Notes under the pieces: model-generated
Told to the model about the DNA's origin: nothing
The model's input: only the letters and a program-made list of their open reading frames with translations
Database searches by the model: none
Translations under genes and position numbers: made by a program
Part shown: piece after piece, positions 18,626 to 28,366 of the stretch
Layout: every line of letters starts with the position of its first letter
How positions within the stretch are numbered: position 1 is the stretch's first letter
Assembly (NCBI GenBank): GCA_016720065.1
Contig: JADJXY010000001.1
Location: 522,001 to 586,000, forward strand
DNA length: 64,000 bases
DNA from: Betaproteobacteria bacterium
Lineage (GTDB): Bacteria > Pseudomonadota > Gammaproteobacteria > Burkholderiales > Rhodocyclaceae
Direction: 5' to 3'

Positions 18626-18853
18626 ATGGGCAGTTTTTCCATTTGGCACTGGCTCATCGTCCTGGTCATCGTCATGCTCATCTTCGGCACCAAGAAACTG
18701 CGCAACGTGGGGCAGGATCTGGGCGGCGCCGTGAAGGGCTTCAAGGACGGCATGAAGGAAGGCAGCGCCGACAAAGCGGCAGAACCGGTGCCCCCCCAGC
18801 AAGTCAGCGGCCAGACCATCGACGTCGAAGTCAAGGAAAAGACCAAGAGCTAG
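18626..18853 (+). CDS. tatA: TatA: twin-arginine translocase pore subunit
   Basis: A 75-residue protein with an N-terminal membrane helix (SIWHWLIVLVIVMLIFG), the FGTKKLRNVGQDLGGAVKGFK amphipathic helix and a charged tail. TatA oligomers form the passage for folded proteins. The start follows a GAGGAGAG ribosome site by about 5 bases. Confidence 0.95.
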   Translation: MGSFSIWHWLIVLVIVMLIFGTKKLRNVGQDLGGAVKGFKDGMKEGSADKAAEPVPPQQVSGQTIDVEVKEKTKS

Positions 18854-18950
18854 CTCAGGCCACGGGGGGCGGGTCGGCGGGCCGTGCGCGGCCAAGACGC
18901 CGGGCGCTTGCTTCGTCTCTGCGCACCAAGGACCCGATCCGCATACCAGC

Positions 18951-19331
18951 ATGTTCGACATAGGCTTCTCCGAACTCATCGTCATCGGCATCGTGGCGCT
19001 CATCGTCATCGGGCCCGAGAAACTGCCCCGGGTGGCCAAGACGGTGGGCCACCTCCTGGGGCGGGCACAGCGCTACGTGAGTGACGTCAAGGCCGACATC
19101 AACCGCGAAATCCAGCTCGACGAGTTGAAGAAGATGCAATCCGAGGTGGTGGAATCCGCCCGCGGAATCGAGGATTCCCTGCGGAAGGATCTGGAGGCCA
19201 CCCGCACCGCGATCGAAGCGCCCGTCAGCGCCGTGGCGGCTGAGGTCGAGGCGGCGCTACCTGCAGCAGCGTCGCTCGATACCCCGCTTCCGCCACCTGC
19301 GGACGGCGCAACCCCCAAGACGACTGCATGA
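18951..19331 (+). CDS. tatB: TatB: twin-arginine receptor subunit
   Basis: A 126-residue protein with a membrane helix starting MFDIGFSELIVIGIVALIVIGPEKLP, which carries the TatB Glu-8 and GPEKLP hinge, then a long amphipathic helix and a variable Ala/Pro tail. It binds Tat signal peptides with TatC. A 97-base gap with no obvious feature separates it from tatA, and it has only a weak ribosome site. Confidence 0.95.
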   Translation: MFDIGFSELIVIGIVALIVIGPEKLPRVAKTVGHLLGRAQRYVSDVKADINREIQLDELKKMQSEVVESARGIEDSLRKDLEATRTAIEAPVSAVAAEVEAALPAAASLDTPLPPPADGATPKTTA

Positions 19332-20083
19332 GCGACGCGGCGGAAGAGTCCTTCATCTCCCACCTGGTCGAGTTGCGCGACCGCCTCATGCGCAGCCTGA
19401 TTGCGGTGGGGATCGTCTTTGGGGTGCTGTGCCTCTACCCCGGACCGGGCGCCATCTACGACCTGCTCGCCCTGCCCTTGACCAAGACCCTGCCGGAAGG
19501 CGCCAAGATGGTGGCCATCGGGGTCATCACGCCCTTCATGGTTCCCCTCAAGATCACGGCCTTGGTGGCCTTCGTCGTGGCGCTCCCGGTGGTGCTCTAT
19601 CAGGCCTGGGCCTTCGTCGCTCCGGGTCTGTACGCCCACGAGAAGCGCCTGGGCATCCCCCTCATCGTGTCCAGCACCCTGCTGTTCCTGCTCGGGATGG
19701 CCTTCTGCTATTTCTTCGTCTTCGGTCAGGTCTTCACCTTCATTTCCGGGTTCGCGCCCAAGAGCATCACCCCGGCGCCGGACATCGAGGCCTACCTGTC
19801 CTTCGTGATGACCATGTTTGTCGCCTTCGGCGTGTCCTTCGAGGTGCCTGTGGCCCTTGTGGTGCTGGTGCGCATGGGTCTGGTCACCGTCGAGCGCCTC
19901 AAGGAATGGCGCTCCTATTTCATCGTGGGGGCCTTCGTCGTTGCGGCCGTGGTGACGCCGCCTGACGTGGTGTCGCAGCTGGCCCTGGCCATCCCCATGT
20001 GCCTGCTCTATGAACTTGGCATCCTTGCTTCACGTCTTGTGTCGCGACCGGAGCCGGCTGCTACCGACGCGCCACCGCCCTGA
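19328..20083 (+). CDS. tatC: TatC: twin-arginine receptor core
   Basis: A 251-residue six-helix protein. SHLVELRDRLMRSL, the FVAPGLYAHEKR loop and the FGVSFEVPVALVVL helix with the conserved Glu are typical. TatC recognises the RR motif of Tat substrates. It overlaps tatB by 4 bases and is convergent with the amidotransferase gene. Confidence 0.96.
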   Translation: MSDAAEESFISHLVELRDRLMRSLIAVGIVFGVLCLYPGPGAIYDLLALPLTKTLPEGAKMVAIGVITPFMVPLKITALVAFVVALPVVLYQAWAFVAPGLYAHEKRLGIPLIVSSTLLFLLGMAFCYFFVFGQVFTFISGFAPKSITPAPDIEAYLSFVMTMFVAFGVSFEVPVALVVLVRMGLVTVERLKEWRSYFIVGAFVVAAVVTPPDVVSQLALAIPMCLLYELGILASRLVSRPEPAATDAPPP

Positions 20084-20090
20084 ATTCTGC

Positions 20091-20906
20091 TCAAAGCGCG
20101 GCCGGCGGCGTGCGCCGCTGTCCGGCCAGCGTCGGGAGCCAGCGTCTTGCTTCGCCCTCCTGGAACCACCAGAGGCTTCCGGGGGGCATTTCCTGCCAGG
20201 TTTCGTTGTCGGTCAGCGGTTCGGTGGCGATCACCGCCACCCGATCCGCCGGGGTCGTCAGGGCAGAAAAATCCACCGTCACATCCTGGTCGCGCAGATG
20301 GGCTTCCGTGAAGGGGGCCCGGCGCACGATGTAGGAGAGGCGGGTGGAGGCGTGGGCCATCAGCCACTCGCCTCCCGAAAGCAGGAAATTGCATTCGCCG
20401 TGGGCGGCGAGGCGGATCGTCAGCCGCGCCAGTGCCGCAAAGAGGGCATCGTCCGGCGGGCGGACCGAGCCGAATTCCCGCAGCAGTTCCTGCAATAGCC
20501 AGCAAAAGGCGGCCTCACTGTCGGTGCTGCCCACCGGCTGCGGAAAGCCGGTCAGGCTTGGCGCAAAGCCTTCGAGATGACCGTTGTGGGCGAATATCCA
20601 GTGCCGTCCCCAGAGCTCCCGCAGGAAGGGGTGGGTATTTTCCAAGCCGACCGAGCCCCGGGTGGCCTTGCGAATGTGGGCCACGACGTTGGTCGAGCGG
20701 ATGGGGTAGCCCCGCACCAGTTCGGCCACAGGCGACGCGGCGGAGGGCTGCGGGTCGAGGAAGAGGCGAACCCCGGCTCCCTCGAAGAAAGCAATGCCCC
20801 AGCCATCGGTATGGACATCGGTGGCCCCGCCGCGGGCCTGAAAGCCGGTGAAGGAAAAGCAGATGTCGGTCGGCACGTTGCAGTTCATGCCGAGCAACTG
20901 GCACAC
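20091..20906 (-). CDS. Class II glutamine amidotransferase (YafJ-like)
   Basis: A 271-residue protein with the N-terminal nucleophile Cys directly after the start (MCQLLGMN). HTDGWGIAFFE, VAHIRKATRG, HPFLRELWGRHWIFAHNGHLEG and the GSTDSEAAFCWLL segment match the Ntn-type glutaminase fold. No synthetase domain is attached, so the acceptor is unknown. The start is GTG 20906. It follows the protease gene by 3 bases on the same strand. Confidence 0.9.
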   Translation of the reverse strand: MCQLLGMNCNVPTDICFSFTGFQARGGATDVHTDGWGIAFFEGAGVRLFLDPQPSAASPVAELVRGYPIRSTNVVAHIRKATRGSVGLENTHPFLRELWGRHWIFAHNGHLEGFAPSLTGFPQPVGSTDSEAAFCWLLQELLREFGSVRPPDDALFAALARLTIRLAAHGECNFLLSGGEWLMAHASTRLSYIVRRAPFTEAHLRDQDVTVDFSALTTPADRVAVIATEPLTDNETWQEMPPGSLWWFQEGEARRWLPTLAGQRRTPPAAL

Positions 20907-20909
20907 GGC

Positions 20910-22064
20910 TCAATCCTCCTGCGGCTTCATGGCCGGGCGCTTGCCGATGCGGACAGGCAATTCGAGCAGGGTCTTGTCCCGCCGCAGGCGGAAGGTGACG
21001 CGCTCGTCGGGCTTCAGGGCGGCGATCAGGTCGAGCATGACCTGGGAATCCTTGACCGCCTTGTCCCCGACGGCTAGCAGAACATCTCCAGGGCGAACCC
21101 CGGCGCCGTCGGCCGGACTGCCCCGCACCACGCCAGCGATCAGGGCGCCCGCCGTATCGGGCAGCCCGAAGGACTCCGCCAGTTCCTGCGTGATTTCCTG
21201 GGCCTCGACGCCGATCCAGCCCCGGGTGACCGCGCCATTCTGGATGATTTGCTCCATGATGTCCTTGGCGCTGGACACCGGAATGGCGAAGCCGATCCCC
21301 AGGGAGCCGCCGGTACGGGAGTAGATGGCCGTGTTGATGCCGACCAGATTGCCCGCGGTATCGACCAGGGCGCCGCCCGAGTTGCCCGGGTTGATCGCCG
21401 CGTCGGTCTGGATGAAATTCTCGAAGGTATTGATGCCCAGGTGAGAGCGCCCCAGGGCCGAGACGATGCCCATGGTGACCGTCTGTCCCACGCCGAAGGG
21501 ATTGCCGATGGCCAGCACCACGTCGCCGACCCGCAGGTGCTCCATCTGGCCGAAGGTGATAGCCGGCAAATGGTCGCCGGCGATGCGCAGGACCGCCAGA
21601 TCGGACTCCGGGTCGCTGCCGATGACCCGGGCCTTCTGCGTGCTGCCGTCGGCCAGGGAAACCTGGATGTCTTCGGCAGCTTCGACGACGTGGAAATTGG
21701 TCAGGATGTAGCCGGAATCGCTGACGATGACGCCGGAGCCCAGGCTGGAGGTGCGCTGGGGGCGGCTGTCGAAGCGATCGCCAAAAAAGTGGCGGAAGAT
21801 CGGATCCTCCAGCAAGGGGTGCCGGGGCGCCTGGATTTCCTGCGTGGTGTAGATGTGCACCACGGAAGGCAGGGCCTTGCGTGCCGCTTCACGGTAAGTG
21901 GACGCCTGACGCGTGCCGTCGTCAGGGGGCGTGTGCGATTCGTGCAGGGCCACCACCGCAGGCCGCTCCCGCGGAAGCCATTCGGGCTTGAGGGTGGCGA
22001 CGACGAACAGGGCGGCCAGCAGAACCGTCACCGTTTGTGCAAAAATCAGCCACAACCTCTGCAT
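20910..22064 (-). CDS. DegS-like periplasmic serine protease (HtrA family, one PDZ)
   Basis: A 384-residue trypsin-like protease anchored by one N-terminal helix (about residues 5-25). The catalytic triad is His in LTNFHVVEA, Asp in PESDLAVLRI and Ser in NPGNSGGALVD. One PDZ domain (about 285-375) closes the protein. DegS-type enzymes start envelope-stress signalling by cutting an anti-sigma factor; that role is inferred from the single PDZ and membrane anchor. ATG 22064 is chosen since it places the anchor at the N-terminus. Confidence 0.92.
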   Translation of the reverse strand: MQRLWLIFAQTVTVLLAALFVVATLKPEWLPRERPAVVALHESHTPPDDGTRQASTYREAARKALPSVVHIYTTQEIQAPRHPLLEDPIFRHFFGDRFDSRPQRTSSLGSGVIVSDSGYILTNFHVVEAAEDIQVSLADGSTQKARVIGSDPESDLAVLRIAGDHLPAITFGQMEHLRVGDVVLAIGNPFGVGQTVTMGIVSALGRSHLGINTFENFIQTDAAINPGNSGGALVDTAGNLVGINTAIYSRTGGSLGIGFAIPVSSAKDIMEQIIQNGAVTRGWIGVEAQEITQELAESFGLPDTAGALIAGVVRGSPADGAGVRPGDVLLAVGDKAVKDSQVMLDLIAALKPDERVTFRLRRDKTLLELPVRIGKRPAMKPQED

Positions 22065-22078
22065 GGAAGACCGGAACG

Positions 22079-22825
22079 ATGAAGCGGGAAGAATTGGTGG
22101 AGTATCTCGACCGGGTGCTGGACTGCGGCCGCTTCCGGGATTATTGCCCAAACGGCCTGCAAGTGGAAGGACGCGCCGATGTCCGCTGCATCGTCGCCGG
22201 CGTGACGGCCAGTCAGGCCCTGCTCGACGCGGCGGTAACGGCCGGTGCCGATGCCGTCCTGGTCCACCACGGCTATTTCTGGCGCGGCGAGGATGGCCGT
22301 GTCACCGGGATGCGTCGCCGGCGCCTGGCAACGCTCCTGAGCGCCGACATCAATTTGCTTGCCTACCATTTGCCCCTCGATGCCCATGCGGAATTCGGCA
22401 ACAACGTCCAGCTGGCGCGCCTTGCCGGCTGGCAGCCGGAGGGGCGCTTCGGGGACCAGGATCTGGGCTGTCTGGGGCGGCCGGCGGGGACGCCGGTGGC
22501 CGCAGATTTGGCGGCCGACTTGGGCGGCGCTCTGGGAAGGGATGCCCTGCTCGTCGGTGACGGGAAACGACCCGTCCGCCGCATGGCGTGGTGCACCGGT
22601 GCTGCCCAGGGATACTTCGAAGCCGCCATCGCCCTGGGGGCGGACGTCTTTGTTTCCGGAGAGATTTCCGAACAGACGGTTCACCTGGCCCGGGAGAGCG
22701 GTGTGCCCTACGTGGCCTGCGGTCACCATGCCAGCGAGCGCTACGGCGTCCGGGCCCTCGCCGACCATCTGGCGCAAACCTTCGCCCTGGATTGCCGCTT
22801 CGTCGATATCGACAACCCGGTTTGA
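22079..22825 (+). CDS. Nif3-like dinuclear metal-centre protein (YbgI family)
   Basis: A 248-residue protein with the Nif3 signature: RDYCPNGLQVEG near the start, DAVLVHHGYFWRGE (metal His pair), AYHLPLDAH, and ACGHHASERYGVRALADHL at the C-terminus. The biochemical role is not settled; the family is often annotated as GTP cyclohydrolase I type 2. It is divergent from the DegS-like gene with 14 bases between start codons. Confidence 0.9.
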   Translation: MKREELVEYLDRVLDCGRFRDYCPNGLQVEGRADVRCIVAGVTASQALLDAAVTAGADAVLVHHGYFWRGEDGRVTGMRRRRLATLLSADINLLAYHLPLDAHAEFGNNVQLARLAGWQPEGRFGDQDLGCLGRPAGTPVAADLAADLGGALGRDALLVGDGKRPVRRMAWCTGAAQGYFEAAIALGADVFVSGEISEQTVHLARESGVPYVACGHHASERYGVRALADHLAQTFALDCRFVDIDNPV

Positions 22826-22844
22826 GGCCGTACCTTGCGGTCGA

Positions 22845-24653
22845 TCAGGCGGCTCTTGGCAGCGGGACGACTTTCGCCCGCTGGCAGCCATAGCCCTCAT
22901 CCAGCAGGTGCAGCAGAAAGACGATTTCCTCGATGACTTCCAGGGGGAAGCCCGCCCGTTGGCCCTCGCGGTTGTCCTGTACCAGGCCGGCGAGATAGTC
23001 GCGGCAGGACTGGGTGCCCCAGGTCTTGGTCAGACGTCGGGTGATGTGCTCGTAATCCTCCAGGGACTTGAGCCCCGAGACCGGCGTTTCGGACTCTTCC
23101 CAGTCGGGTACACGGAAATTGAAGCGATCCCGGATGCGCCGCATCAGGGTCTCGTACTCGTCGCGCATGTCGGCACGACGGTAGAGATTGAGCAGCATGA
23201 GCCAGGCTTCGATGCGGTCGGGCGCCTGTTGGGCGATGAACGAGGCCAGGCTGTCCGCTGCTCCCCGCAGGCGACCGAAGGACAGCATGATCTCGGCCAG
23301 GTGCAGGGCGGACTCGTCCTCTTCCACTTCCATGTCAGGGATGGAAGGGGGCACCGAGTGGGTTTGGGCCGGTGGCGTGAGCGGGGTTCCGGGCACGGAG
23401 TCGAGCAGAAGGTCGATTTCCGGGGCCGCCGCTGCGAGCGGTGCGGGGGGCGCCTCGGCGGGGCGGGATTGCGGCTGTGGCGGTGGAGGGATCTGGGCGG
23501 AGGGCCGGCCCGGAGGGGGAAGGTCCCCATCGTTCAGCCCACGGCGGCGGGCCAGGACATGGGCGCCCCCCGCGGCGAGTATCCCGCCGATCAGGGCGCT
23601 CAAGGCGAGTTCCAGCCATTGCCCGGAGGTCGTCGTGGCCGGCGTCGCAGGCGCGCGGGATGCCGGGGGGGCGACGGCTGGAGCGGCGGCTTGGGCCGGC
23701 GGTGCCTGGAGGGCCTGGGCCATCTGCAACTGTTGCTGCAGGGCCAGGGCCTCGGTGGCCAGATTCATGGCCTGATTCAGTTTGTCTACCTGTTGATTCA
23801 GCAGTCCCAGCGTCGTTTCCATCTTGAGAATGCGTTCTTCGATCTCCGGCAGGCTTGCTTTCTGAGCCGTGGGCTTTTCCCCCGCTCGGAGTTCCACCGG
23901 CGGAGCCCCGAGTACCAGTCGGTCCGCCGTATCGGCGGGCGGAGTCCGGGGGGCTGCGTGGGGAGCGGGGGCGGGACGTTCCTGATCGGCAGGCGGGGCG
24001 GCAGCCGTGCGCACAGGCGGCTTCGCCGGTCGCGCCGCTTCGGGGCGCCGGGGTTTCGGCGGCAGGAGAACGCGGGTGCCTTCCGCCAGGGGCGTGTCAT
24101 CGGCGAGGTCTGGATTGGCTTGACGCAAGCCGGCCAACAGGCGGCGCTGGCGGGCGGGGCTGTCGGCAGCGAGGCTGGTGGCGATGCTCTCCAGGGTGTC
24201 ACCCTCGAAAGCTGCGACGCTACCGGCATTTCCGGACCGCGGGGGGGCCACGGCGTGTGCCTCGCCCGAGGCGACTTCGGGCAGGGCCACTGGCGCCTGA
24301 GGCATGAGGACGAAGTCACGCTGCAATTCGACGCCGCAGTCGGCGCGCAGGGCAAGGACGAACACCGGATCGTGGATGGCGCGGCTGCCGGTGACGATGA
24401 CCCGGTAGGCGTCGCCGACGCGGACCAGACGCAGGCGGGCGGCAGTGACCACCGGCAGGTCGGAGTCCTTCAAGGGGGCGAGGCGCAGGCAGGCCCCCGC
24501 GAGATTGGGGTCGTCGCCGACGATGGCGACCTCGGCGCGCAGCGGCTCCCCCACCCGCGATTGCAGGGTGATCTCCCCGAATCCCGCCGCGCCTGCGTCC
24601 AAGGCGAGAAAGGCCGCGGCCATGGCGCCGAGACGGAACATGCTAGGCTTCAT
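22845..24653 (-). CDS. fimV: FimV/HubP-like inner-membrane protein
   Basis: A 602-residue protein. A signal peptide is followed by FGEITLQSRVGEPLRAEVAI, the FimV N-terminal domain (about 24-115). A LysM-like segment (GDTLESIA, about 153-198), a Pro/Ala-rich stretch with a coiled coil (about 270-320), one membrane helix (about 350-370), and a C-terminal TPR-like FimV domain (about 450-600) follow. FimV/HubP proteins organise the pole and activate type IV pilus assembly and cyclase function. It is shorter than Pseudomonas FimV. A GGGGG ribosome site precedes ATG 24653. Confidence 0.82.
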   Translation of the reverse strand: MKPSMFRLGAMAAAFLALDAGAAGFGEITLQSRVGEPLRAEVAIVGDDPNLAGACLRLAPLKDSDLPVVTAARLRLVRVGDAYRVIVTGSRAIHDPVFVLALRADCGVELQRDFVLMPQAPVALPEVASGEAHAVAPPRSGNAGSVAAFEGDTLESIATSLAADSPARQRRLLAGLRQANPDLADDTPLAEGTRVLLPPKPRRPEAARPAKPPVRTAAAPPADQERPAPAPHAAPRTPPADTADRLVLGAPPVELRAGEKPTAQKASLPEIEERILKMETTLGLLNQQVDKLNQAMNLATEALALQQQLQMAQALQAPPAQAAAPAVAPPASRAPATPATTTSGQWLELALSALIGGILAAGGAHVLARRRGLNDGDLPPPGRPSAQIPPPPQPQSRPAEAPPAPLAAAAPEIDLLLDSVPGTPLTPPAQTHSVPPSIPDMEVEEDESALHLAEIMLSFGRLRGAADSLASFIAQQAPDRIEAWLMLLNLYRRADMRDEYETLMRRIRDRFNFRVPDWEESETPVSGLKSLEDYEHITRRLTKTWGTQSCRDYLAGLVQDNREGQRAGFPLEVIEEIVFLLHLLDEGYGCQRAKVVPLPRAA

Positions 24654-24921
24654 TACAACCCCCTGATCTTACTTACGGGGGCAATCTATCACTTAGGTAG
24701 TAGCCGGGGAGTGAATTGTTCCACGGTTTCACGACGAAGGCTGCGGCTCCTTATTCCCGTAAGGCATAGGCCCCCTCGGCGGTCTTCAGGCGGTGATTCG
24801 TGTCCCTCTGGCGCGACCCGTCCTTCCAGGAAAACGCAACGGCGCCGCACCGCGATATGGGGGGCCATCCGGTGCCTGACCCCTCAGCGACGATTCTTCT
24901 GACCTGGCTCGAGGCGGTGCG

Positions 24922-26801
24922 TCAGCCCGTGATCGCAAAGTCGATGCCTATGCGCTTCAGCAGGCGTGCCGCCTGACGCAGGGCCTCGAGCAGAAAGCGC
25001 CGGTCCAGGTCGTTGAGGGTGTAGGGGTCGATGCGGTTGCGCGGCTTCCCGCCCCCGGCCAAGGTCTCGTGCTGCAGGCGCAGACGCAGGGATTGCAGAA
25101 AGCGGAAGGCTTCCACTAGGGCGGCCACTTCCTTGCCCGGCAGGTGACCGGCCGCGCCCAGAGCGAGCAGCCGTCCCGCCGTGGCCTGCTCGTGGATGCC
25201 GTGGCGCAGGGCATAGAGACGGGCGGCATCGACGAAGACCGACAGCACGCCTTGCTTGAGGTCGATGCTGTTGGGCGGTTCGGCATCCCGATCCACGCGG
25301 AAATCGCGGAAGAAGCCGATGGGTACCGAGCGCAGCAGGGCGGTTTCGGCCAGAAGGCGCAAGAAACGCTGGCTGTCAGGCGCCTGGCTGGCAAGCTCCT
25401 GGGTGAGCTCCGCGGTCAGGGTGCCATCGCCCCACAGATGGCGGAGGTCGAAAAAAATGGTGGCGTTGAGGATCGCTTCCGGCTCCGGTACATGGAGCCA
25501 CTGTCGGAACTGGGCTTTCCATTCCTCAAGGGTCAGGCACCAGCGCGGGTTGCCGCCCATGATGCCGCCCTCGCACAAGGGGATGCCCCGCAGTTGGCGA
25601 GGGTCTGGTTCACCCGCTGCGCGCCGCGTAGCAGGGCGTTGCGCACGGCGTCGGTGGCTGCCGGGTCGCGGGGCGTGAAGATGATGCCGTTGTCCTGGTC
25701 TGTCAAGAGCGTCTGCTCGTGGCGCCCCTGGCTGCCCATGACGATCCACGCCAGCTGGTCGAGGTCGAAGAGTTCTTCCTGGGCGAATTCGACCTCGATC
25801 ACCCGCCGCGCCAGTTGGTCGCTCAGGCTGGAAACGATTTGCGTCGCCTGCCAGGCGGCGACCCCCTGGCCCAGGAGCTGGGCCGAGTAGGCCTGAATAT
25901 CCTTGGCGGCCGTCTGCAGATCGCGGCCGGAGTCCGAGCTGGCGAGGCGGTGCCGGAGCCAGCCGATACGCGCCGCATCGGCCGCCAGCAACTCGGGGTG
26001 GCTGACGACCCGCAGGGATCGGCGAGGCGCTACGTTTTCGACGAGGATTTCGTCGATGCCCCGTTCCATCATCAGCGCCGCCGCTTCGTGTACCGAAGTC
26101 GATTCCGGCAGGCACGGCGGCAGGGGGGTCATGCGCGTGGCGATGGCGGCGGTCAGTTCGGCCTTGCCGGCCAGCACGGCGTCGAGCAGGTTGCCATAGC
26201 CGAAGGCGCCGGCCAGGGAACCGTTGCGGTCGCGCACGAGGAGCAGGTGGGCGTCCTGATCGCGCAGGCGCTTGAGCGCGGAGACCAGCGCTTCGTCGGC
26301 ATCGACCTCGACCACCGGCCGGCCGGCGCAGGCAGCCAGGGTCTGCGGTATGGGGAGCTCTTGCGCCAGGGCGGCCGGCACGGGGGCCGGGCGGCTTGCG
26401 TGGCGGGCCAGGGACTGGGCGCGGGCGGCGAGGCGCTTGGCGAAATGGGGATTGCGCCGGGAGAGTTCGCGCAGGTCATTCGTCTTCAGGCGCCAGCAGA
26501 TCGAATCCTGCAGGGCGCGGAAGCGGACGCTGACTGCCTTGCCATCCTCCAATGCTTCGAGGGGGAAGCATTCCCGCGGCACCAACTCGGCCAGAACCCT
26601 GTCACCAGTCTCCGGAAAGAGGCCGATATAGCCGCTCTCGATGAAATACAGATGTTCACCGGGGCTGCCCGGCGACAGCACCGTATGCCCGGCCGGGTAA
26701 TCTTCCTGCACCATGCGCCCGGCAAGCCAACCGAGATCGTCCTGGGGCAAATGACAAAAAGGCTCCCCTTCGCCGAAGGCGAGGCGATGTGGTCTGCTCA
26801 C
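24922..26801 (-). pseudogene. CNMP/CBS/DUF294 nucleotidyltransferase-like protein, frameshifted
   Basis: Two reading frames together encode one protein of about 625 residues. Frame one (from ATG 26801) holds a cyclic-nucleotide-binding domain (~10-130), a CBS pair (~150-270) and a DUF294 nucleotidyltransferase domain with VMGSQGRHEQTLLTDQDNG (near 355). It loses frame after NQTLANCG. The second frame continues PLCEGGIMGGNPRW, the expected next motif, to the C-terminal DUF294 domain ending at 24922. The shift lies at a four-base C run at 25586-25589 (G on the coding strand). It may be a real lesion or an assembly error. Such proteins often sit beside acetate permease genes, absent here. Confidence 0.85.
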
Positions 26802-26879
26802 GATGATTCTCCCTTGTGCGCCTTCCCCGCAGGCCGGGTGCCGAATGCTGACGGAAGGGCATCGGCCGGGGGCTTTCAG

Positions 26880-26907
26880 TTGAGATTTCTATTACTAAAG
26901 TTAGTGT
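26880..26907 (+). promoter_or_regulatory. Possible promoter upstream of the MATE gene
   Basis: An AT-rich island stands out in the 190-base gap between the divergent DUF294-type and MATE genes. TTGAGA at 26880 and TAGTGT at 26902 are 16 bases apart. The -35 fits well and the -10 poorly, so this is only a candidate. The island may serve either gene. Confidence 0.3.
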
Positions 26908-26991
26908 ATCTGCGGGGGCGGAGCAAACAGATATTTCACGTTTATCGGGGCTCCTCGGCATTGAGAATTGCATGACAAAAGAGTGGTCTCC

Positions 26992-28350
26992 ATGGCGTGC
27001 GACAATGGCGCCATGTTCGTCGCCACCGCCCGCGGGCTGATCGCCCATGCCCTTCCCATTCTGGTGGCCCAGCTCTCATCCATCGGCATGATGCTGGTCG
27101 ATACCGTAGTGCTCGGGCACGTCAGCGCCGTCGATCTGGCGGCGGTTGCCATCGGCGGCGGTCTGCACGTCTCGGTCATTTTTGCCCTGGCCGGAATCCT
27201 CCAGGCGGTCGCACCGGTGGTCGCCCACCTGCAGGGAGCGAAGCAGGACCACGAGGTGGCCGGTGTCCTGCAGCAGGGGTTCTGGCTGGCGCTGCTGTTC
27301 AGCGTGCCCGGTGTCGCCTTCCTGCGCCACCCCGACCTGGCGCTGGCCTTGACCAGCATGGATCCCGCCATCGAGTCCCGCGTGCGCGACTACCTCGCCC
27401 TGTTGGCCTGGGGCTTGCCCGCCGCCCTGTGCTACCGGACCTTCTACGGCTTCTGCAACGCCCTCGGCAAGCCCCGGGTGCTCATGTTCATCGGATTCTC
27501 CAGCCTGCTGCTGCACGGCTTCCTGGCCTGGGGGCTGGCCCTGGAAGGTTGGTTGGGGGAACCCCTCGGCGTGAGGGGCTGCGCCCTCTCCAACGTCGGC
27601 ATCGCCTGGCTTGCCTGCGGGGCTGGTGCGGCCTATCTGCACTTTGGCCCCCTGGGCAAGCGCTACCGCCCCTTACAGGGATGGCGCAAGCCCGATTGGT
27701 CCCGCTGGCAGGAACTCCTGCGCCTGGGGCTGCCCATGGGTCTGTCCAATCTGGTGGAAATCACGGCCTTTACCCTGGTCGCCCTGTTCATTGCGCCCCT
27801 GGGCGCAGAAATCGTCGCCGGACACCGCATCGTCGCCAATCTGGCCACGCTGTGCTATATGCTTCCCCTGTCGGTCTCCCTCGCGACTCTGGCGGCGGTG
27901 GGGCAGGCCATGGGCGCGAAGGACTTCCCGGCTGCGCGGCGAGCGGTGGGGGCCGGGCTGGCGCTGGCCATGGGGCTCGCGATCCTGGCCGGCGCTGTCC
28001 TGTGGCTTGCGGCCGAGCCCGTGGTGGCGTTCTACTCGGATCAGGCCGGGGTGCGGCAGGTGGCTCTGGCCCTCATTCCCTTCATCGTCGCCTATCAGCT
28101 CTGCGATGCCTGGCAGACCGTCGCCGGCCACGCCCTGCGGGCGTGCCGCGTCGCTTTCCTGCCCATGGTGATCCAGGTTCTGTGCTTCTGGGGCATCGCC
28201 CTGGGGGGCGGCTGGTGGCTGGCCTATCGGGCGGCCGATCCCTTGGGCGTGGCCGGATTCTGGCTCGCCGCCGTCCTCGGTCTGGTCCTGGCGGGCGTGC
28301 TGTTGGCTGTGTTATTGCGTCAGGTTCTCAGGTCCGCTGCGGCCAGGTAA
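26992..28350 (+). CDS. MATE family multidrug/cation antiporter (NorM-like)
   Basis: A 452-residue protein with twelve hydrophobic helices. ALPILVAQLSSIGMMLVDTVVLGHVSAVDLAAVAIG and the matching second-half repeat GLPMGLSNLVEITAF are MATE hallmarks. It would export cationic compounds using a sodium or proton gradient. Start sites at 26992 and 27013 are both possible; neither has a strong ribosome site. Confidence 0.9.
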   Translation: MACDNGAMFVATARGLIAHALPILVAQLSSIGMMLVDTVVLGHVSAVDLAAVAIGGGLHVSVIFALAGILQAVAPVVAHLQGAKQDHEVAGVLQQGFWLALLFSVPGVAFLRHPDLALALTSMDPAIESRVRDYLALLAWGLPAALCYRTFYGFCNALGKPRVLMFIGFSSLLLHGFLAWGLALEGWLGEPLGVRGCALSNVGIAWLACGAGAAYLHFGPLGKRYRPLQGWRKPDWSRWQELLRLGLPMGLSNLVEITAFTLVALFIAPLGAEIVAGHRIVANLATLCYMLPLSVSLATLAAVGQAMGAKDFPAARRAVGAGLALAMGLAILAGAVLWLAAEPVVAFYSDQAGVRQVALALIPFIVAYQLCDAWQTVAGHALRACRVAFLPMVIQVLCFWGIALGGGWWLAYRAADPLGVAGFWLAAVLGLVLAGVLLAVLLRQVLRSAAAR

Positions 28351-28366
28351 TTATGAATTCAGGCTG

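Noticed and set aside
22359..24902. An 847-codon plus-strand open frame
   Set aside because: It covers the FimV-like gene in antisense and part of the Nif3-like gene out of frame. The product is Arg/Gly-rich with no recognisable fold.
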